From: an uncultured Prochlorococcus sp.
GTDB taxonomy: Bacteria; Cyanobacteriota; Cyanobacteriia; PCC-6307; Cyanobiaceae
Reading direction: 5' to 3'
Assembly (NCBI GenBank): GCA_902536555.1
Contig: CACAXR010000002.1
Location: 1-64,000, forward strand
DNA length: 64,000 nucleotides
Below, one piece after another: positions 44,004 through 55,849 of the stretch; position 1 is the first letter of the stretch; each line of letters opens with the position of its first letter. Below the pieces are notes generated by a model, which was given only the letters and a program-made list of their open reading frames with translations, was not told the origin of the DNA and ran no database searches. The position numbers were made by a program, and so were the translations under genes.

Positions 44004-45095
44004 ATGTCTAAAAAAAATAATTTATTAGTTGCAGCTAGTGGAACAGGAGGCCATATTTTTCCAGCTTTAGCAGTTTCTAAAGAGGTGGAGGATGAGTGGA
44101 ATATTCATTGGTTGGGTATTCAGCAAAGACTTGATGCGAATTTGATTCCCCAAAAATATAATTTGAAGACTTTGAATTTAAAGACACCAAGAAAAAATAT
44201 TTTTTTGTTTTATCAATATATAAAAATTTTAATGTCAACTTTCCAAATAATTAGGATCTTAAAAGAAAAAAAAATTAACTTGGTTTTTACGACTGGAGGT
44301 TATATATCTGCCCCTACTATTGTTGCTTCAAAACTACTCAGGATACCTGTCATTATTCATGAATCAAATTTAATTCCAGGAATGGTCACGAAATATTTTG
44401 GTTTTTTGTGTAACTATGTTTTTCTAGGATTTAAGAAAACAAATTCTTATTTAAGAAATTGTAAAACTATTTTCACTGGGACTCCTTTAAGAGATCAATT
44501 CTATAAATCCCATCCCTTGCCAGAATGGGTCCCAAAAGGAAAAGGACCTCTTTTGATTGTTATGGGAGGTAGCCAAGGAGCAAAAGCTATAAATCAAATT
44601 CTTAACGCATCTCTTGAATTTTTAATGAAAAAACAGTTTCGGATAGTTCATATTATTGGCGAACGTAATCAACAATCCTTTAATGTAAAAAATTCCAATA
44701 ATTATGTTCAAAAGAAATTTACTAATGAAATCGCAGCTTTGATTCAAAACTGTGATCTTGTAATATCGAGATCAGGTGCAGGAACAATAAATGAACTTAT
44801 AGAAACTGAAAAACCTTCAATTTTAATTCCATTTCCTTATTCTAAAAATAATCACCAGGAAAAAAATGCAATGATTCTTGTTGAAAGTGGAGGATCAGTT
44901 TTAATGAATCAAAGTAAAATTTCTAAAGAAGTTTTTGAAGAAACTATAGAAAGAATTTTTAAGAGAAAATCAAAAAACGGAAAATATTACTATGAAATTT
45001 TAGATGTTATGAAGAAGAATATGGAAAATAATAATGAAATCAAATCTAAAATTGAGATTAGGAAATTTTTTAATTATTTTTTAAAGGAATTCTGA
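44004..45095 (+). CDS. murG: UDP-N-acetylglucosamine transferase MurG
   Basis: AASGTGGHIFPALAVSKE, TTGGYISAPTIVA, ISRSGAGTINELIE. Confidence 0.95.
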   Translation: MSKKNNLLVAASGTGGHIFPALAVSKEVEDEWNIHWLGIQQRLDANLIPQKYNLKTLNLKTPRKNIFLFYQYIKILMSTFQIIRILKEKKINLVFTTGGYISAPTIVASKLLRIPVIIHESNLIPGMVTKYFGFLCNYVFLGFKKTNSYLRNCKTIFTGTPLRDQFYKSHPLPEWVPKGKGPLLIVMGGSQGAKAINQILNASLEFLMKKQFRIVHIIGERNQQSFNVKNSNNYVQKKFTNEIAALIQNCDLVISRSGAGTINELIETEKPSILIPFPYSKNNHQEKNAMILVESGGSVLMNQSKISKEVFEETIERIFKRKSKNGKYYYEILDVMKKNMENNNEIKSKIEIRKFFNYFLKEF

Positions 45096-46195
45096 ATTTC
45101 TTTACATAAAAGAGTGTTATTTTTCCTACTCTGCAAACTTATTCTTGCCCACTTTTCATCCAGAAATCTAAATGAAGTACATTCTCTAAGCAATATTCCC
45201 TTATTTTCTAAGTATTTTATATTAGGCGACAAGGATTTTTTACTTTCTATTAAAAAAAAGTTGGTTGAAGAGTTATGAACTTTAAGGTTCTCTATTTTTG
45301 CTAATTTTTCAAATACTCTTTTTTTTTCAATATTTATCCAGCTGTGAATCTGTTTTGTCCACTGTTCATAGAATTTCTTATTACTTAGTAGATCAATTCC
45401 GGCTTTAATAGAAAATGAATTTAAAGGCCAAGGATCTCTATTTACTTCCCATTCTTTTAGTATTTTCGATGAGCCAATAACGTAACCTAATCTAAGACCA
45501 GGAATATTGAAGATTTTGGTCAAGCTTCTCAAGACTAATAAATTATCAAATCTTTTGGTTAATGGTATTAAAGATTCTTTGTCTCCATTAGGTGTTATCG
45601 ATAAGAAAGCTTCATCGCAGATAACTAATTTATATTTTTTCACAACTTCCTCCAATGAATTCTTTTCCCATAATTGGCCGGTAGGGTTATGTGGATTTGT
45701 TATCCAAATAACATCACCTTTTGGATGAAGCGGAAATGATTGAGGAAAAATATCATTCCAGTTTTTAGGTAATTCGCAATGTATAAAATTGCTATTCCAA
45801 CAATTTAAAGATCTTTCATAATCAACAAATGATGGAGAAGGAATACAACTTATTCCGAATTTGGATGCTTCATAACCTGCCCAGGTTATTAATTCAGAAG
45901 CTCCATTTCCAGGCAATATATTGTCTGGATTTATCCCATGAAATTTGCCGATTATTTCTTTCAGATCACTCAAGTTTCTTTCTGGGTAATATCTAAAGCC
46001 AAGATTCTTAATTTCCCCATTTATTGAATCTATTAGTATCTGAGGGGGATCAAAGGGTACTAATGATGCACTTGCATCAATGATTTCTGAGGGTAATAAA
46101 TTTAATTTTTTCGCAGTTGCATATACATTTCCACCGTGCTTCAAGTTTGATCCTTGCATGGCTAACTTTGAGTAATCATGAGGTTCATTATTCAT
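45074..46195 (-). CDS. CobC/CobD-like class I/II aminotransferase (threonine-phosphate decarboxylase-like)
   Basis: KHGGNVYATA, DASASLVPF, NPHNPTGQLW, RSLTKIFNIPGLRLGYV. Confidence 0.82.
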   Translation of the reverse strand: MNNEPHDYSKLAMQGSNLKHGGNVYATAKKLNLLPSEIIDASASLVPFDPPQILIDSINGEIKNLGFRYYPERNLSDLKEIIGKFHGINPDNILPGNGASELITWAGYEASKFGISCIPSPSFVDYERSLNCWNSNFIHCELPKNWNDIFPQSFPLHPKGDVIWITNPHNPTGQLWEKNSLEEVVKKYKLVICDEAFLSITPNGDKESLIPLTKRFDNLLVLRSLTKIFNIPGLRLGYVIGSSKILKEWEVNRDPWPLNSFSIKAGIDLLSNKKFYEQWTKQIHSWINIEKKRVFEKLAKIENLKVHNSSTNFFLIESKKSLSPNIKYLENKGILLRECTSFRFLDEKWARISLQSRKNNTLLCKEIQNSFKK

Positions 46196-46204
46196 TCTCT
46201 AATT

Positions 46205-47374
46205 TTATTCAACCCATTTTAACTCTGATCCAATTGCATCTTTTATACTAGATAATTGATGGTTGTTGAGTTGCTTTATAATTCCCTCAAGTATATCTGG
46301 TACTAATTGTGGACCCTTATATATCCATCCTGTATAAAGTTGAATTAATGATGCTCCAGAACAAATTCTTTCCCAAGCTGACTCAGGACTATCTATTCCA
46401 CCAACGCCAATTAAAATAATCTTTTTATCAATATTATGTATATGTTTTATTATTTGATTTGCTTTTTTTTGGAGAGGCCTTCCACTTAATCCTCCATTCT
46501 CTTGAGAGAGTAATAATCCAGTTTGACTGATCTTTCTATTTTCAAGACCTAATCTATCAATGCTGGTGTTTGTAGCAATTATTCCATCGATGTTTTCTTC
46601 GATTATTAATTGACAAATATCTTCAATATCTTTAAGGCCTAAATCTGGCGCAATTTTTACAAATAATGGTGGACAATTAGGTAAGTTTTTAATTTCTCTA
46701 AGAAGTTCTTTTAGAAGAATTGGATCTTGTAATTTTCTTAGTCCTTCAGTATTTGGAGAACTAACGTTTATTGCTGCGTAATCACAATATGGAATTAATA
46801 ATTTTAGAGAAGTTAAATAATCATCTTTTGCTTGTGATAAACCTGTAATTTTTGACTTCCCGAAATTTATCCCTAAACAAATATTCTCCCTGTTTTTTTT
46901 AAACTCAATACCTTGTTCGACAAAGTTTTTAACTAGATTTTCAGCGCCATTATTATTGAAACCCATTCTATTTAATGCTGCTTCTTCTTCTGCCAATCTA
47001 AATAACCTTGGTTTGGGATTTCCATTCTGAGCAAATTTAGTTACTGTACCAAGCTCAGCAAATCCAAAACCAAAATCTTTCCATATATTTGCGGCATTTC
47101 CATTTTTGTCAAAACCCGCAGCTAAACCAATTGGATTACAAAAATTTATTCCACATATGTTCTGAGTTAACCTTTTATCAACTACAGAAAATTCTTCATT
47201 TAGATTTTTTAAGATAGAAGATACTATAGGCCAATTATATTTTCTTGAACTGAATGATAGGAGACTAAGAGATAAATTTGTTAAGTATTCTGCATCAATT
47301 CCAGAGTCTTTTTTTAATATAGGGGTAATCAAGTTTTTATAAAGATTTTTAAATCCCCCCTTCTGTTCACTCAT
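46205..47374 (-). CDS. pyrD: Dihydroorotate dehydrogenase (quinone)
   Basis: NPIGLAAGFDKNG, NRMGFNNNGAENL, INVSSPNTEGLRKLQ. Confidence 0.96.
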   Translation of the reverse strand: MSEQKGGFKNLYKNLITPILKKDSGIDAEYLTNLSLSLLSFSSRKYNWPIVSSILKNLNEEFSVVDKRLTQNICGINFCNPIGLAAGFDKNGNAANIWKDFGFGFAELGTVTKFAQNGNPKPRLFRLAEEEAALNRMGFNNNGAENLVKNFVEQGIEFKKNRENICLGINFGKSKITGLSQAKDDYLTSLKLLIPYCDYAAINVSSPNTEGLRKLQDPILLKELLREIKNLPNCPPLFVKIAPDLGLKDIEDICQLIIEENIDGIIATNTSIDRLGLENRKISQTGLLLSQENGGLSGRPLQKKANQIIKHIHNIDKKIILIGVGGIDSPESAWERICSGASLIQLYTGWIYKGPQLVPDILEGIIKQLNNHQLSSIKDAIGSELKWVE

Positions 47375-47380
47375 AAAAAA

Positions 47381-48100
47381 TTAAGCTTCTTTTTTTTCTA
47401 TTATCCAATATTTTTTATCTTTAGGAATCAATCTCCAATTACGCCATTCAAAAAGTGAATATTGTTTTATCTTTAAGTGGTTTTCATCACCTAATAAGGT
47501 GTCTAGTTCAGGTGAACTTAACAGGTACTTTTTTTCTGCAAATTTTTGAATTAATTCATTGCGGGAAAATAATTCCTGAATTTCTGCAGGTGCATTTTTT
47601 TCAAAAAAATCAACTGAGGATTCTACTTTTTTTAAGTTACTTTCTATAGATATACCTTTGCTGTAATTAGTTGCAATTTTATCAACCCTTTCATTTTGTT
47701 TATCCCCGCTATGACCTTTAACATATTCCATTATTAGGCCATTAATTCTTAATTGATCAATTTTTTGCCATAGATCAAGATTTTGAACTGGTTTTCCTGA
47801 ACTTGTTTTCCATCCATTTTTCTTCCAATTAATAATCCATTTTGTATAACCCTCTATGACATATTTACTATCAGTTCTTAGTTTAAAGTTCTCTTTTAAT
47901 TTGTAGGTTTTTAATTTCTCAAGAGTTTTTATAGCCGCAGTGAGTTCCATTCTATTATTAGTAGTATTTTGCTCGGAACCACCTATTTCTAATTCGCTGT
48001 TATCCTCAAAAATTATTAAGCCGCCCCATCCACCTGGGCCTGGATTACCACTGCAGGCTCCATCTGTTGCGGCTTCAATCGCAATATTATCATTATTCAT
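47381..48100 (-). CDS. rnhA: Ribonuclease HI with C-terminal extension
   Basis: [46 protein letters not shown]; about 85 extra C-terminal residues. Confidence 0.93.
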   Translation of the reverse strand: MNNDNIAIEAATDGACSGNPGPGGWGGLIIFEDNSELEIGGSEQNTTNNRMELTAAIKTLEKLKTYKLKENFKLRTDSKYVIEGYTKWIINWKKNGWKTSSGKPVQNLDLWQKIDQLRINGLIMEYVKGHSGDKQNERVDKIATNYSKGISIESNLKKVESSVDFFEKNAPAEIQELFSRNELIQKFAEKKYLLSSPELDTLLGDENHLKIKQYSLFEWRNWRLIPKDKKYWIIEKKEA

Positions 48101-48102
48101 AA

Positions 48103-48139
48103 TTTTTGAAGCCGATATTAAGGTTATCGGCTTGAAAAA
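48103..48139 (-). other. Stem-loop between rplL and rnhA
   Basis: aagccgata (48109-48117) / tatcggctt (48125-48133), 9 bp perfect, 7-nt loop; flanking ttttt / aaaaa can extend the stem past one mismatch. No U-tract follows on either strand. Confidence 0.65.
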
Positions 48140-48147
48140 ATGTACTC

Positions 48148-48543
48148 TTACTTAAGTGTAACTTTACCGCCAGCTTCTTCAATCTCTTTCTTTAAAGATT
48201 CAGCATCTGCTTTGGCAATTCCTTCTTTTACTGTTTTTGGTGCAGATTCAACAAGTGTTTTTGCATCGCCAAGACCTAGACCAGTTGCATTTCTTACAAC
48301 CTTAAGTACTTTGATTTTTGCAGCTGCATCAAAGCTTTCGAGAACTACATCAAATTCAGTTTTTTCTTCAGCAGCGCCACCACCTGAGTCACCGCCAGCT
48401 GCTCCTGGAGCTGCCATTACTACACCTGCAGAAGCTGCAGCAGATACACCAAAAGCCTCTTCAATTTGCTTTACAAGCTCAGATGCTTCTAAAAGTGATA
48501 AAGATTTTAATGATTCAAGAATTTCTTCAGTTTTTGCGGACAT
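48148..48543 (-). CDS. rplL: 50S ribosomal protein L7/L12
   Basis: [49 protein letters not shown]. Confidence 0.98.
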   Translation of the reverse strand: MSAKTEEILESLKSLSLLEASELVKQIEEAFGVSAAASAGVVMAAPGAAGGDSGGGAAEEKTEFDVVLESFDAAAKIKVLKVVRNATGLGLGDAKTLVESAPKTVKEGIAKADAESLKKEIEEAGGKVTLK

Positions 48544-48571
48544 TTTCTTAAAAGTTAATTAGGGTTTTGAT

Positions 48572-49099
48572 TTAAGATTCTGATTTTTCAGAATGTTGTT
48601 TAAGTGATCTAGCAAGTCCAGAAGGCACTTCATTGATAGAGATCGCAATTTTTGTTGCTACGCCATTTAGAGCGCCAGCAATTTTTGCCATCAATACTTC
48701 TTTAGATGGAAGACTTGCAATTTCTTTTATTTCAGAATCGCTAAGAAGTCTGCCTTCAAATAAAGCTCCTTTGGTCTCGGATTTTTTGGTGTCTTTTTGA
48801 AAAGATTGGATTGCTTTTACAGCACCTCCAACATCTTCTTTAATTAACACAAAAGCATTCGTTCCGGTCAGTAAAGATTCAAGATCGTTCCAATTACTAT
48901 CTCCATCAATAGCTTTGCGCATTAATGAATTTTTAGTAACTTTGCAGATGCCGTTAGTTGTTTGCAATCTAGATCGCAAATCTGACATCTCTTTGATAGT
49001 TAAACCTTTATAGTCAAGAACCACAGCCATTTCCGAGTCGTCTAAAAGAGATTTAATCTCAGTAACGATTTTTTGCTTATTCTCTAGTGTTCGGCCCAT
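48572..49099 (-). CDS. rplJ: 50S ribosomal protein L10
   Basis: [42 protein letters not shown]. Confidence 0.97.
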   Translation of the reverse strand: MGRTLENKQKIVTEIKSLLDDSEMAVVLDYKGLTIKEMSDLRSRLQTTNGICKVTKNSLMRKAIDGDSNWNDLESLLTGTNAFVLIKEDVGGAVKAIQSFQKDTKKSETKGALFEGRLLSDSEIKEIASLPSKEVLMAKIAGALNGVATKIAISINEVPSGLARSLKQHSEKSES

Positions 49100-49105
49100 T
49101 GATGT

Positions 49106-49245
49106 TTTTTGGATCGTAATTTAGGGAGAGCAGGAAATGCGGCAAAGTTCTTTTAAAGAGGCCGCTTTTATTAGATCCAAAAAGAAATAATTTAAGACGA
49201 GTCCTCGGTAGGAATTAAAAATTTAGAATAACTAAATCAACCTAC
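49106..49245 (-). ncRNA. Ribosomal protein L10 leader RNA (rplJL 5' UTR)
   Basis: tttttggatc (49106-49115) / gatccaaaaa (49174-49183); nested gcggc (49139-49143) / gccgc (49161-49165); upstream GTAGG (49208-49212) / CCTAC (49241-49245); immediately 5' of rplJ. Confidence 0.7.
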
Positions 49246-49289
49246 TTTCTTTGGCCGTATTATTGCAATTTAAATTATACTACAAAGCG

Positions 49290-49997
49290 TTAACCTTCAG
49301 GTTGGTAATCTTGTACAGCATTAATGTCTAATTGAACTGAAGGCCCCATTGTTGAAGTTACATAAAAAGTTTTCCAATACTTTCCTTTAGCTCCGCTTGG
49401 TTTATTTTTATCAATTGATTCTTGTAAGGTTTTTAAGTTGTCAAATAGAGCCTCTTTTGTGAAACTTGCTTTTCCAAAGCGGACATGAACGATTCCAGCC
49501 TTATCTGCTCTAAATTCGAGTTTACCGGCTTTGAATTCTTTTATTGCATTAGCAATGTCATTAGTTACTGTCCCAGCTTTAGGATTAGGCATTAAACCTC
49601 TAGGTCCTAAAACTCTTCCTAATTTTGCAACCTTTGGCATCATATCTGGAGTTGCAATAAGTAGATCAAACTCCATATTTCCTTTATTGATGCTTTCTAC
49701 AAGATCTTCTTCGCCAAATAAATCTGCACCAGCAGCCTTAGCTTTCGATACATTTTCACCGCTTGTAATTACTGCAATTTTGATGCTTTGGCCAGTACCA
49801 TGTGGTAATGCAACAGTGGTCCTTAATTGTTGATCAGTATATTTTGGATCAATACCTAGACGTATATGTGCTTCAATAGTTTCATCAAATTTTGCATTAG
49901 CATTTTCCTTGATAATACTAAGAGCTTCAAGTGGTGCGTAAATGCGATCTTCTATCTTAGTTGATAGAGCCGCCATTCTTTTAGATAGTTTTTTCAT
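49290..49997 (-). CDS. rplA: 50S ribosomal protein L1
   Basis: [53 protein letters not shown]. Confidence 0.98.
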   Translation of the reverse strand: MKKLSKRMAALSTKIEDRIYAPLEALSIIKENANAKFDETIEAHIRLGIDPKYTDQQLRTTVALPHGTGQSIKIAVITSGENVSKAKAAGADLFGEEDLVESINKGNMEFDLLIATPDMMPKVAKLGRVLGPRGLMPNPKAGTVTNDIANAIKEFKAGKLEFRADKAGIVHVRFGKASFTKEALFDNLKTLQESIDKNKPSGAKGKYWKTFYVTSTMGPSVQLDINAVQDYQPEG

Positions 49998-50063
49998 AAT
50001 AATATTGGGTGCAAACGGTTATTAACTAACCTCCCCTAAATAGTGAGAAATTGTGTATTGAAC

Positions 50064-50489
50064 TCAATCAGTGATAGAGACGCCCATATTACGAGCAGTA
50101 CCTTCAATTACTTTCATTGCTGATTCAACATTAGAACAGTTTAGATCAGGAAGCTTAGTTTTGGCTATTTCTTCTAATTGAGCTTTACTTATATTCCCAA
50201 CAGAGCCTTTTGCGGATTCACCTGAACCTTTCTCTATACCAGCTGCTTTTGTTATTAAGACGGAAGCAGGAGGTGTTTTTGTGATAAAAGTAAAGCTTCT
50301 ATCTTCAAAAACAGAAATCTCGACAGGAATTACAAAACCTGCTTTATCTTGTGTCCTTGCGTTGTATTCTTTGCAAAATGCCATAATATTGACACCATGT
50401 TGTCCTAAAGCTGGCCCTACAGGAGGAGCAGGATTTGCTTTGCCTGCTTGTAGAGCAAGCTTGATAACTGCAACAATTTTTTTTGCCAT
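50064..50489 (-). CDS. rplK: 50S ribosomal protein L11
   Basis: [35 protein letters not shown]. Confidence 0.98.
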   Translation of the reverse strand: MAKKIVAVIKLALQAGKANPAPPVGPALGQHGVNIMAFCKEYNARTQDKAGFVIPVEISVFEDRSFTFITKTPPASVLITKAAGIEKGSGESAKGSVGNISKAQLEEIAKTKLPDLNCSNVESAMKVIEGTARNMGVSITD

Positions 50490-50556
50490 TAGATTAGAGA
50501 ATTTAAGCTGGAGTAGAAAATCATAATTTTACTCGATAAACAAGAACAATTAGAAA

Positions 50557-51168
50557 TTAATTTTGTTTATTGATTTGGGAGAATTCTAATTCTACAGGAG
50601 TCTCGCGCCCAAATATTGAAAGTAATGCTTTTAATTTATTTCTTTCTCCAGAAACTTCTATAACTTCTCCCTGGAAATCCTTGAATGGACCGCTAGTTAC
50701 AATGATTCTATCTTTTTCTTCAATATCTAATTTGATTACAGCTTTTTTCTCTGATGCGCGCTTAAAGATTCTATTAACTTCTTGTCTTGATAATGGTCGA
50801 GGTTTGATGTGACCTCGCGATCTTCCGCTGCCTCTTCCGTCTTCAGCACCAACAAAGTTAATTACATTTGGAGTACTTTTAACAGCCATCATTGTATCTT
50901 CATCCAAAATCATTCTTACTAGGACATAACCTGGGAAAACTTTTTCTTCAGTAGTTTGTCTGCTTCCATCTTTTTTTAATTTAATTCCTGGAGTTTGGGG
51001 AATTTCAATTTCAATGATTCTATTATTAACACCTAAAGTTACCGATCTCTGCTCAAGAGTCGCTTTTACTTTTTTTTCACAGCTTGATGCTACTTGAACT
51101 GCATACCATCTTGCGATGCTTGTATTTGCTTTTGAAGAAGCAAGGTTTGTAGTTAATTCATTACTCAT
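50557..51168 (-). CDS. nusG: Transcription termination/antitermination protein NusG
   Basis: ARWYAVQVASSCEKKVK, KVFPGYVLVRM, GPFKDFQGEVIEV. Confidence 0.96.
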   Translation of the reverse strand: MSNELTTNLASSKANTSIARWYAVQVASSCEKKVKATLEQRSVTLGVNNRIIEIEIPQTPGIKLKKDGSRQTTEEKVFPGYVLVRMILDEDTMMAVKSTPNVINFVGAEDGRGSGRSRGHIKPRPLSRQEVNRIFKRASEKKAVIKLDIEEKDRIIVTSGPFKDFQGEVIEVSGERNKLKALLSIFGRETPVELEFSQINKQN

Positions 51169-51219
51169 TTTTCTGGAAGCTTAATTAAGATCTTTATTAA
51201 TGGATATTCGGGAGATAAT

Positions 51220-51462
51220 TCAACCAAAAATTTGCGAGGCTGCCCATCCATAGAATCTGCTAACAGAAGCAATGGCTGCAGCAGAAAAAGATACCATAAT
51301 TATAACTGCTACTGATTCGCTAAAAAGTTGTTGTTTGTTAGGCCATACGACAAGTTTAAGCTCATCGTAGGTAGATCTAAAAAAATTATTCTTTTTTTTA
51401 GGCTCTTCAACTTCAGGAGAATCCTTTTTAAGAGGTTCTTTATTAGTAGTAGGACTTGTCAC
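51220..51462 (-). CDS. secE: Preprotein translocase SecE
   Basis: FFRSTYDELKLVVWPNKQQLFSESVAVIIMV single-TM SecE; upstream of nusG. Confidence 0.9.
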   Translation of the reverse strand: MTSPTTNKEPLKKDSPEVEEPKKKNNFFRSTYDELKLVVWPNKQQLFSESVAVIIMVSFSAAAIASVSRFYGWAASQIFG

Positions 51463-51523
51463 AAAATTTTTTTGAAATTAAGCTTTATGCTTTAGTTTTT
51501 ATTTTAGCTTATTGATTTACTCC

Positions 51524-54289
51524 TCAGCTAGGTTTGAAAACGATCTCATCTTTTTTAGTAGGGTTAAGTTTAATTGTTATATTTTTTTTATTTTTGAAAT
51601 TATCCTCTAAAAGTTTTGCAGCCAAGGGATTTTCTATTTGTCTTCTAAGTTCCCTGCTAAGTGGCCTAGCACCATATTCAGGTTCGTAAGAATCGTTTGC
51701 AATTTTGTTGATAACTTTTTTGTCTATAGCGATATTTATTTTCTGCTCAAGTAGCAGGTTCTTTAAATCTTCTGTTTGTAGAATGATTATTTTTTGAAGT
51801 TCATCAATAGATAGTGGATCAAACTTTACCACTTCGTCAATTCTATTTAAAAATTCAGGACTAAAAATTGAAGACAATGCATTACTAATTGAATCATCTA
51901 GGGTTTGTTGATCTTTTTCTAACTTTCCCTCACCTTTAGAAATTTTTTGTGAATACTCCAGTATAGATTTACCAGCTAGGTTACTTGTCATAATGATTAC
52001 CGTATTTTTGAAATCTACGGTCCTTCCTTGAGAGTCCGTTAATCTTCCTTCATCTAAGACTTGCAAAAGGATATTAAATACTTCAGCATGAGCTTTTTCT
52101 ATCTCGTCAAGAAGTATTACTGAATAGGGTTTACGTCTTACAGCTTCAGTTAATTGACCTCCCTCTTCATAACCAACATAACCTGGGGGAGCTCCTAAAA
52201 GTCTTGCTACGGCATTTTTCTCCATATATTCACTCATGTCTAATCTTAAAAGTGCGTCTTCTTCATCAAATAAAACTGTTGCAAGAGATTTTGCTAATTC
52301 TGTTTTACCAACACCAGTAGGACCCATAAATAAAAAAGATCCAATAGGTCTTTTAGGACTTTTCATACCAACTCGAGCTCTTCTAATTGAAGCAGAAACA
52401 GCTTCTATGGCTTTTTCTTGTCCAATAACTTTTTCACTTAGTTCTGTTTCTAGATTGACTAATTTCTTACGTTCATTTGAAACTACTTTAGAAATTGGAA
52501 TACCTGTGATTTTCGATATAACATCTGCAATATCATCAGGTTCAACTTGATATTTAAAAGGGAAATTTCTATTTTTCTTTATTTTAGTAAAGTTCTCTTC
52601 AAGTTTTTGTATGTCATTCTCTATTTTACTTAACTCTTCTTCAAGCTTTTCTAAATAATCTAGATCATTTTCAATTTCGCGATTTGATTTATCTTTAATT
52701 TGTTTGGTTAGCTTATCTTCTTCTTTCATTAAAATAGATAATTCCTCCATTTCTTCACGTAAATTATTCCAATTTTCTAAAAGAACGTTCAATTTTGCCT
52801 CTGATTGTTGTCTATTATTCAATAGTTTTTCTTGAGCTTCGATATTGTCTCCTTGCAAATTATTCAATTTTTCATCGATAGTATTAAGTTTTTTTTCTTG
52901 TTGGAGAATGATTTGAGGCATATTATTAGACTCGATTTTTAACTGTGCAGCGGCTTCATCAATTAAATCTATTGCACTATCAGGGAGACATTTATCGCTG
53001 ATGTATCTATCGGCCAATTTTGCAGAATAGTTTACAGCCTCTTCAGAAATTTTTATGCCATGATGTGATTCATATTTCTTTTTGATCCCTTGTAATATTT
53101 TTGCGCTTAATTCAACTGAAGGTTCATTAACAGTTATCTTTTGAAAGCAATTATTTAATGCCTGATCTTTTTCAATAGTTTCACGAAATTTCTCAGGTGT
53201 TGTTGTACCGATACATCTAAGTTCTCCTTCAGCTAGTAAAGGTTTTAAGATATTACTGATGTCGGTAGAAGATCTGTCAGAACTTAATATTGAGTGAATT
53301 TCATCAATAAATAGGATCATTCCTTGGTTTGGATTATTTAGTTCCTGCATTATTAAGCTTAGTCTTTCTTCTAGTTGACCTCTAAATTTGGTCCCAGAAA
53401 CTAATGCACCTAAGTCAAGTGAAATAATTTTTAAGTCCTTTAAAGTATCAGGAACTTTTTTGTCTACAATTAATTGAGCAAGTAATTTTGCAATTGAGGT
53501 TTTACCAACTCCAGGATTGCCAATAAGTATAGGGTTATTTTTGTTTCTTCTGCAGAGTACCCTCATTAAATTATTGATCTCATTTTCTCTTCCTAAAACG
53601 GGATCCAGTAACCCTTTTTTAGCTGATTCTGTTAAATCTTTTCCATAAATCGAAAGAGCATTTTCATCTTTCCCAACTTGTTTTTTGGTTTCAATTTGAA
53701 GTTCACTTTTCGGTAATGGAACAATAGCTTTTTTAAATTTTTCTTCTTTTACAAAAGTCTCGTTAGTCTCGTTGTTTGATTCAAAATTATATTGATTATT
53801 TGTTTTAATTACATTCCCATAATTAAAAGAATCTTTTGATTGATTAATATTTGGGAAAAACTTTAATTCTTCCTCTAATTTTTCCATTGAAAGGTTTCCT
53901 TCTTCAAAAACATAATTTCCAATTCTTAAATCTCTTCCAAGAGCAATTAGTAAATGAGGGATTTCTATTAATCTCGATCCCCATTGAGTTTTAATCTGAT
54001 TCGCGTTATCTAATAAAATTTCTAAATCTTCTCCGATAGTAAAAATATCTGACTCATTTGTTGGTGTCTCTTCTAAAAAATCTTCTGTTATGTCTAAAAC
54101 TGTATCTTGGTCGATTGATAATTTTTCAATGAAGGCAAAGAATTCACTTGATGAGAACAATGTATGAATTATGTGTTCAATATTAAATTCGCTATGATCC
54201 CATTTTTTTGCGGTTTCTTCCCCTAATAAAAGAAGATTCCAACTAATATCGCTAAATAGTTCAGGACTGGATGTAAGTGTTTCTCTCAT
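51524..54289 (-). CDS. clpB2: ClpB2-type AAA+ chaperone (non-canonical ClpB)
   Basis: Two AAA modules: GNPGVGKTSIAKLLAQL and GPTGVGKTELAKSLA; GYVGYEEGGQLTEAVRRKPYSV; divergent N-terminal domain. Confidence 0.87.
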   Translation of the reverse strand: MRETLTSSPELFSDISWNLLLLGEETAKKWDHSEFNIEHIIHTLFSSSEFFAFIEKLSIDQDTVLDITEDFLEETPTNESDIFTIGEDLEILLDNANQIKTQWGSRLIEIPHLLIALGRDLRIGNYVFEEGNLSMEKLEEELKFFPNINQSKDSFNYGNVIKTNNQYNFESNNETNETFVKEEKFKKAIVPLPKSELQIETKKQVGKDENALSIYGKDLTESAKKGLLDPVLGRENEINNLMRVLCRRNKNNPILIGNPGVGKTSIAKLLAQLIVDKKVPDTLKDLKIISLDLGALVSGTKFRGQLEERLSLIMQELNNPNQGMILFIDEIHSILSSDRSSTDISNILKPLLAEGELRCIGTTTPEKFRETIEKDQALNNCFQKITVNEPSVELSAKILQGIKKKYESHHGIKISEEAVNYSAKLADRYISDKCLPDSAIDLIDEAAAQLKIESNNMPQIILQQEKKLNTIDEKLNNLQGDNIEAQEKLLNNRQQSEAKLNVLLENWNNLREEMEELSILMKEEDKLTKQIKDKSNREIENDLDYLEKLEEELSKIENDIQKLEENFTKIKKNRNFPFKYQVEPDDIADVISKITGIPISKVVSNERKKLVNLETELSEKVIGQEKAIEAVSASIRRARVGMKSPKRPIGSFLFMGPTGVGKTELAKSLATVLFDEEDALLRLDMSEYMEKNAVARLLGAPPGYVGYEEGGQLTEAVRRKPYSVILLDEIEKAHAEVFNILLQVLDEGRLTDSQGRTVDFKNTVIIMTSNLAGKSILEYSQKISKGEGKLEKDQQTLDDSISNALSSIFSPEFLNRIDEVVKFDPLSIDELQKIIILQTEDLKNLLLEQKINIAIDKKVINKIANDSYEPEYGARPLSRELRRQIENPLAAKLLEDNFKNKKNITIKLNPTKKDEIVFKPS

Positions 54290-54350
54290 AAACTATAAAA
54301 ACTATAGTTGATTATTAATTAATATTCTAAATAGGATTTGCATTAATAAT

Positions 54351-54399
54351 CATCTAATAATTTTCAAATTGTAAGATGAATTTGAAAATTATTTAGATG
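54351..54399. repeat. Long intergenic inverted repeat between clpB2 and eno
   Basis: CATCTAATAATTTTCAAATT (54351-54370) - 8-nt loop - AATTTGAAAATTATTTAGATG (54379-54399); 20 complementary pairs with one bulged T. Confidence 0.85.
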
Positions 54400-54548
54400 A
54401 AAGGATTTGCGGGGACTTTAGAATGAAAAAAAACTTTAAATAATATATAAGCTTTTACAAAATTAAAAATTATAGTTGGTTAACAAATATATTTCAGATA
54501 TTAGCCAAATAGTTAAGCTATTAATAGGATTTAAATAGTAATAATTAA

Positions 54549-55844
<1,296 letters not shown>

Positions 55845-55849
55845 TTTTT

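Noticed and set aside
48140-48562. 140-aa plus-strand ORF opposite rplL
   Set aside because: Exact antisense of rplL; Ser/Ala/Pro-rich composition is the mirror of the L7/L12 Ala/Gly/Glu bias.
52236-52550. 104-aa plus-strand ORF
   Set aside because: Antisense to the conserved second AAA domain of ClpB2.
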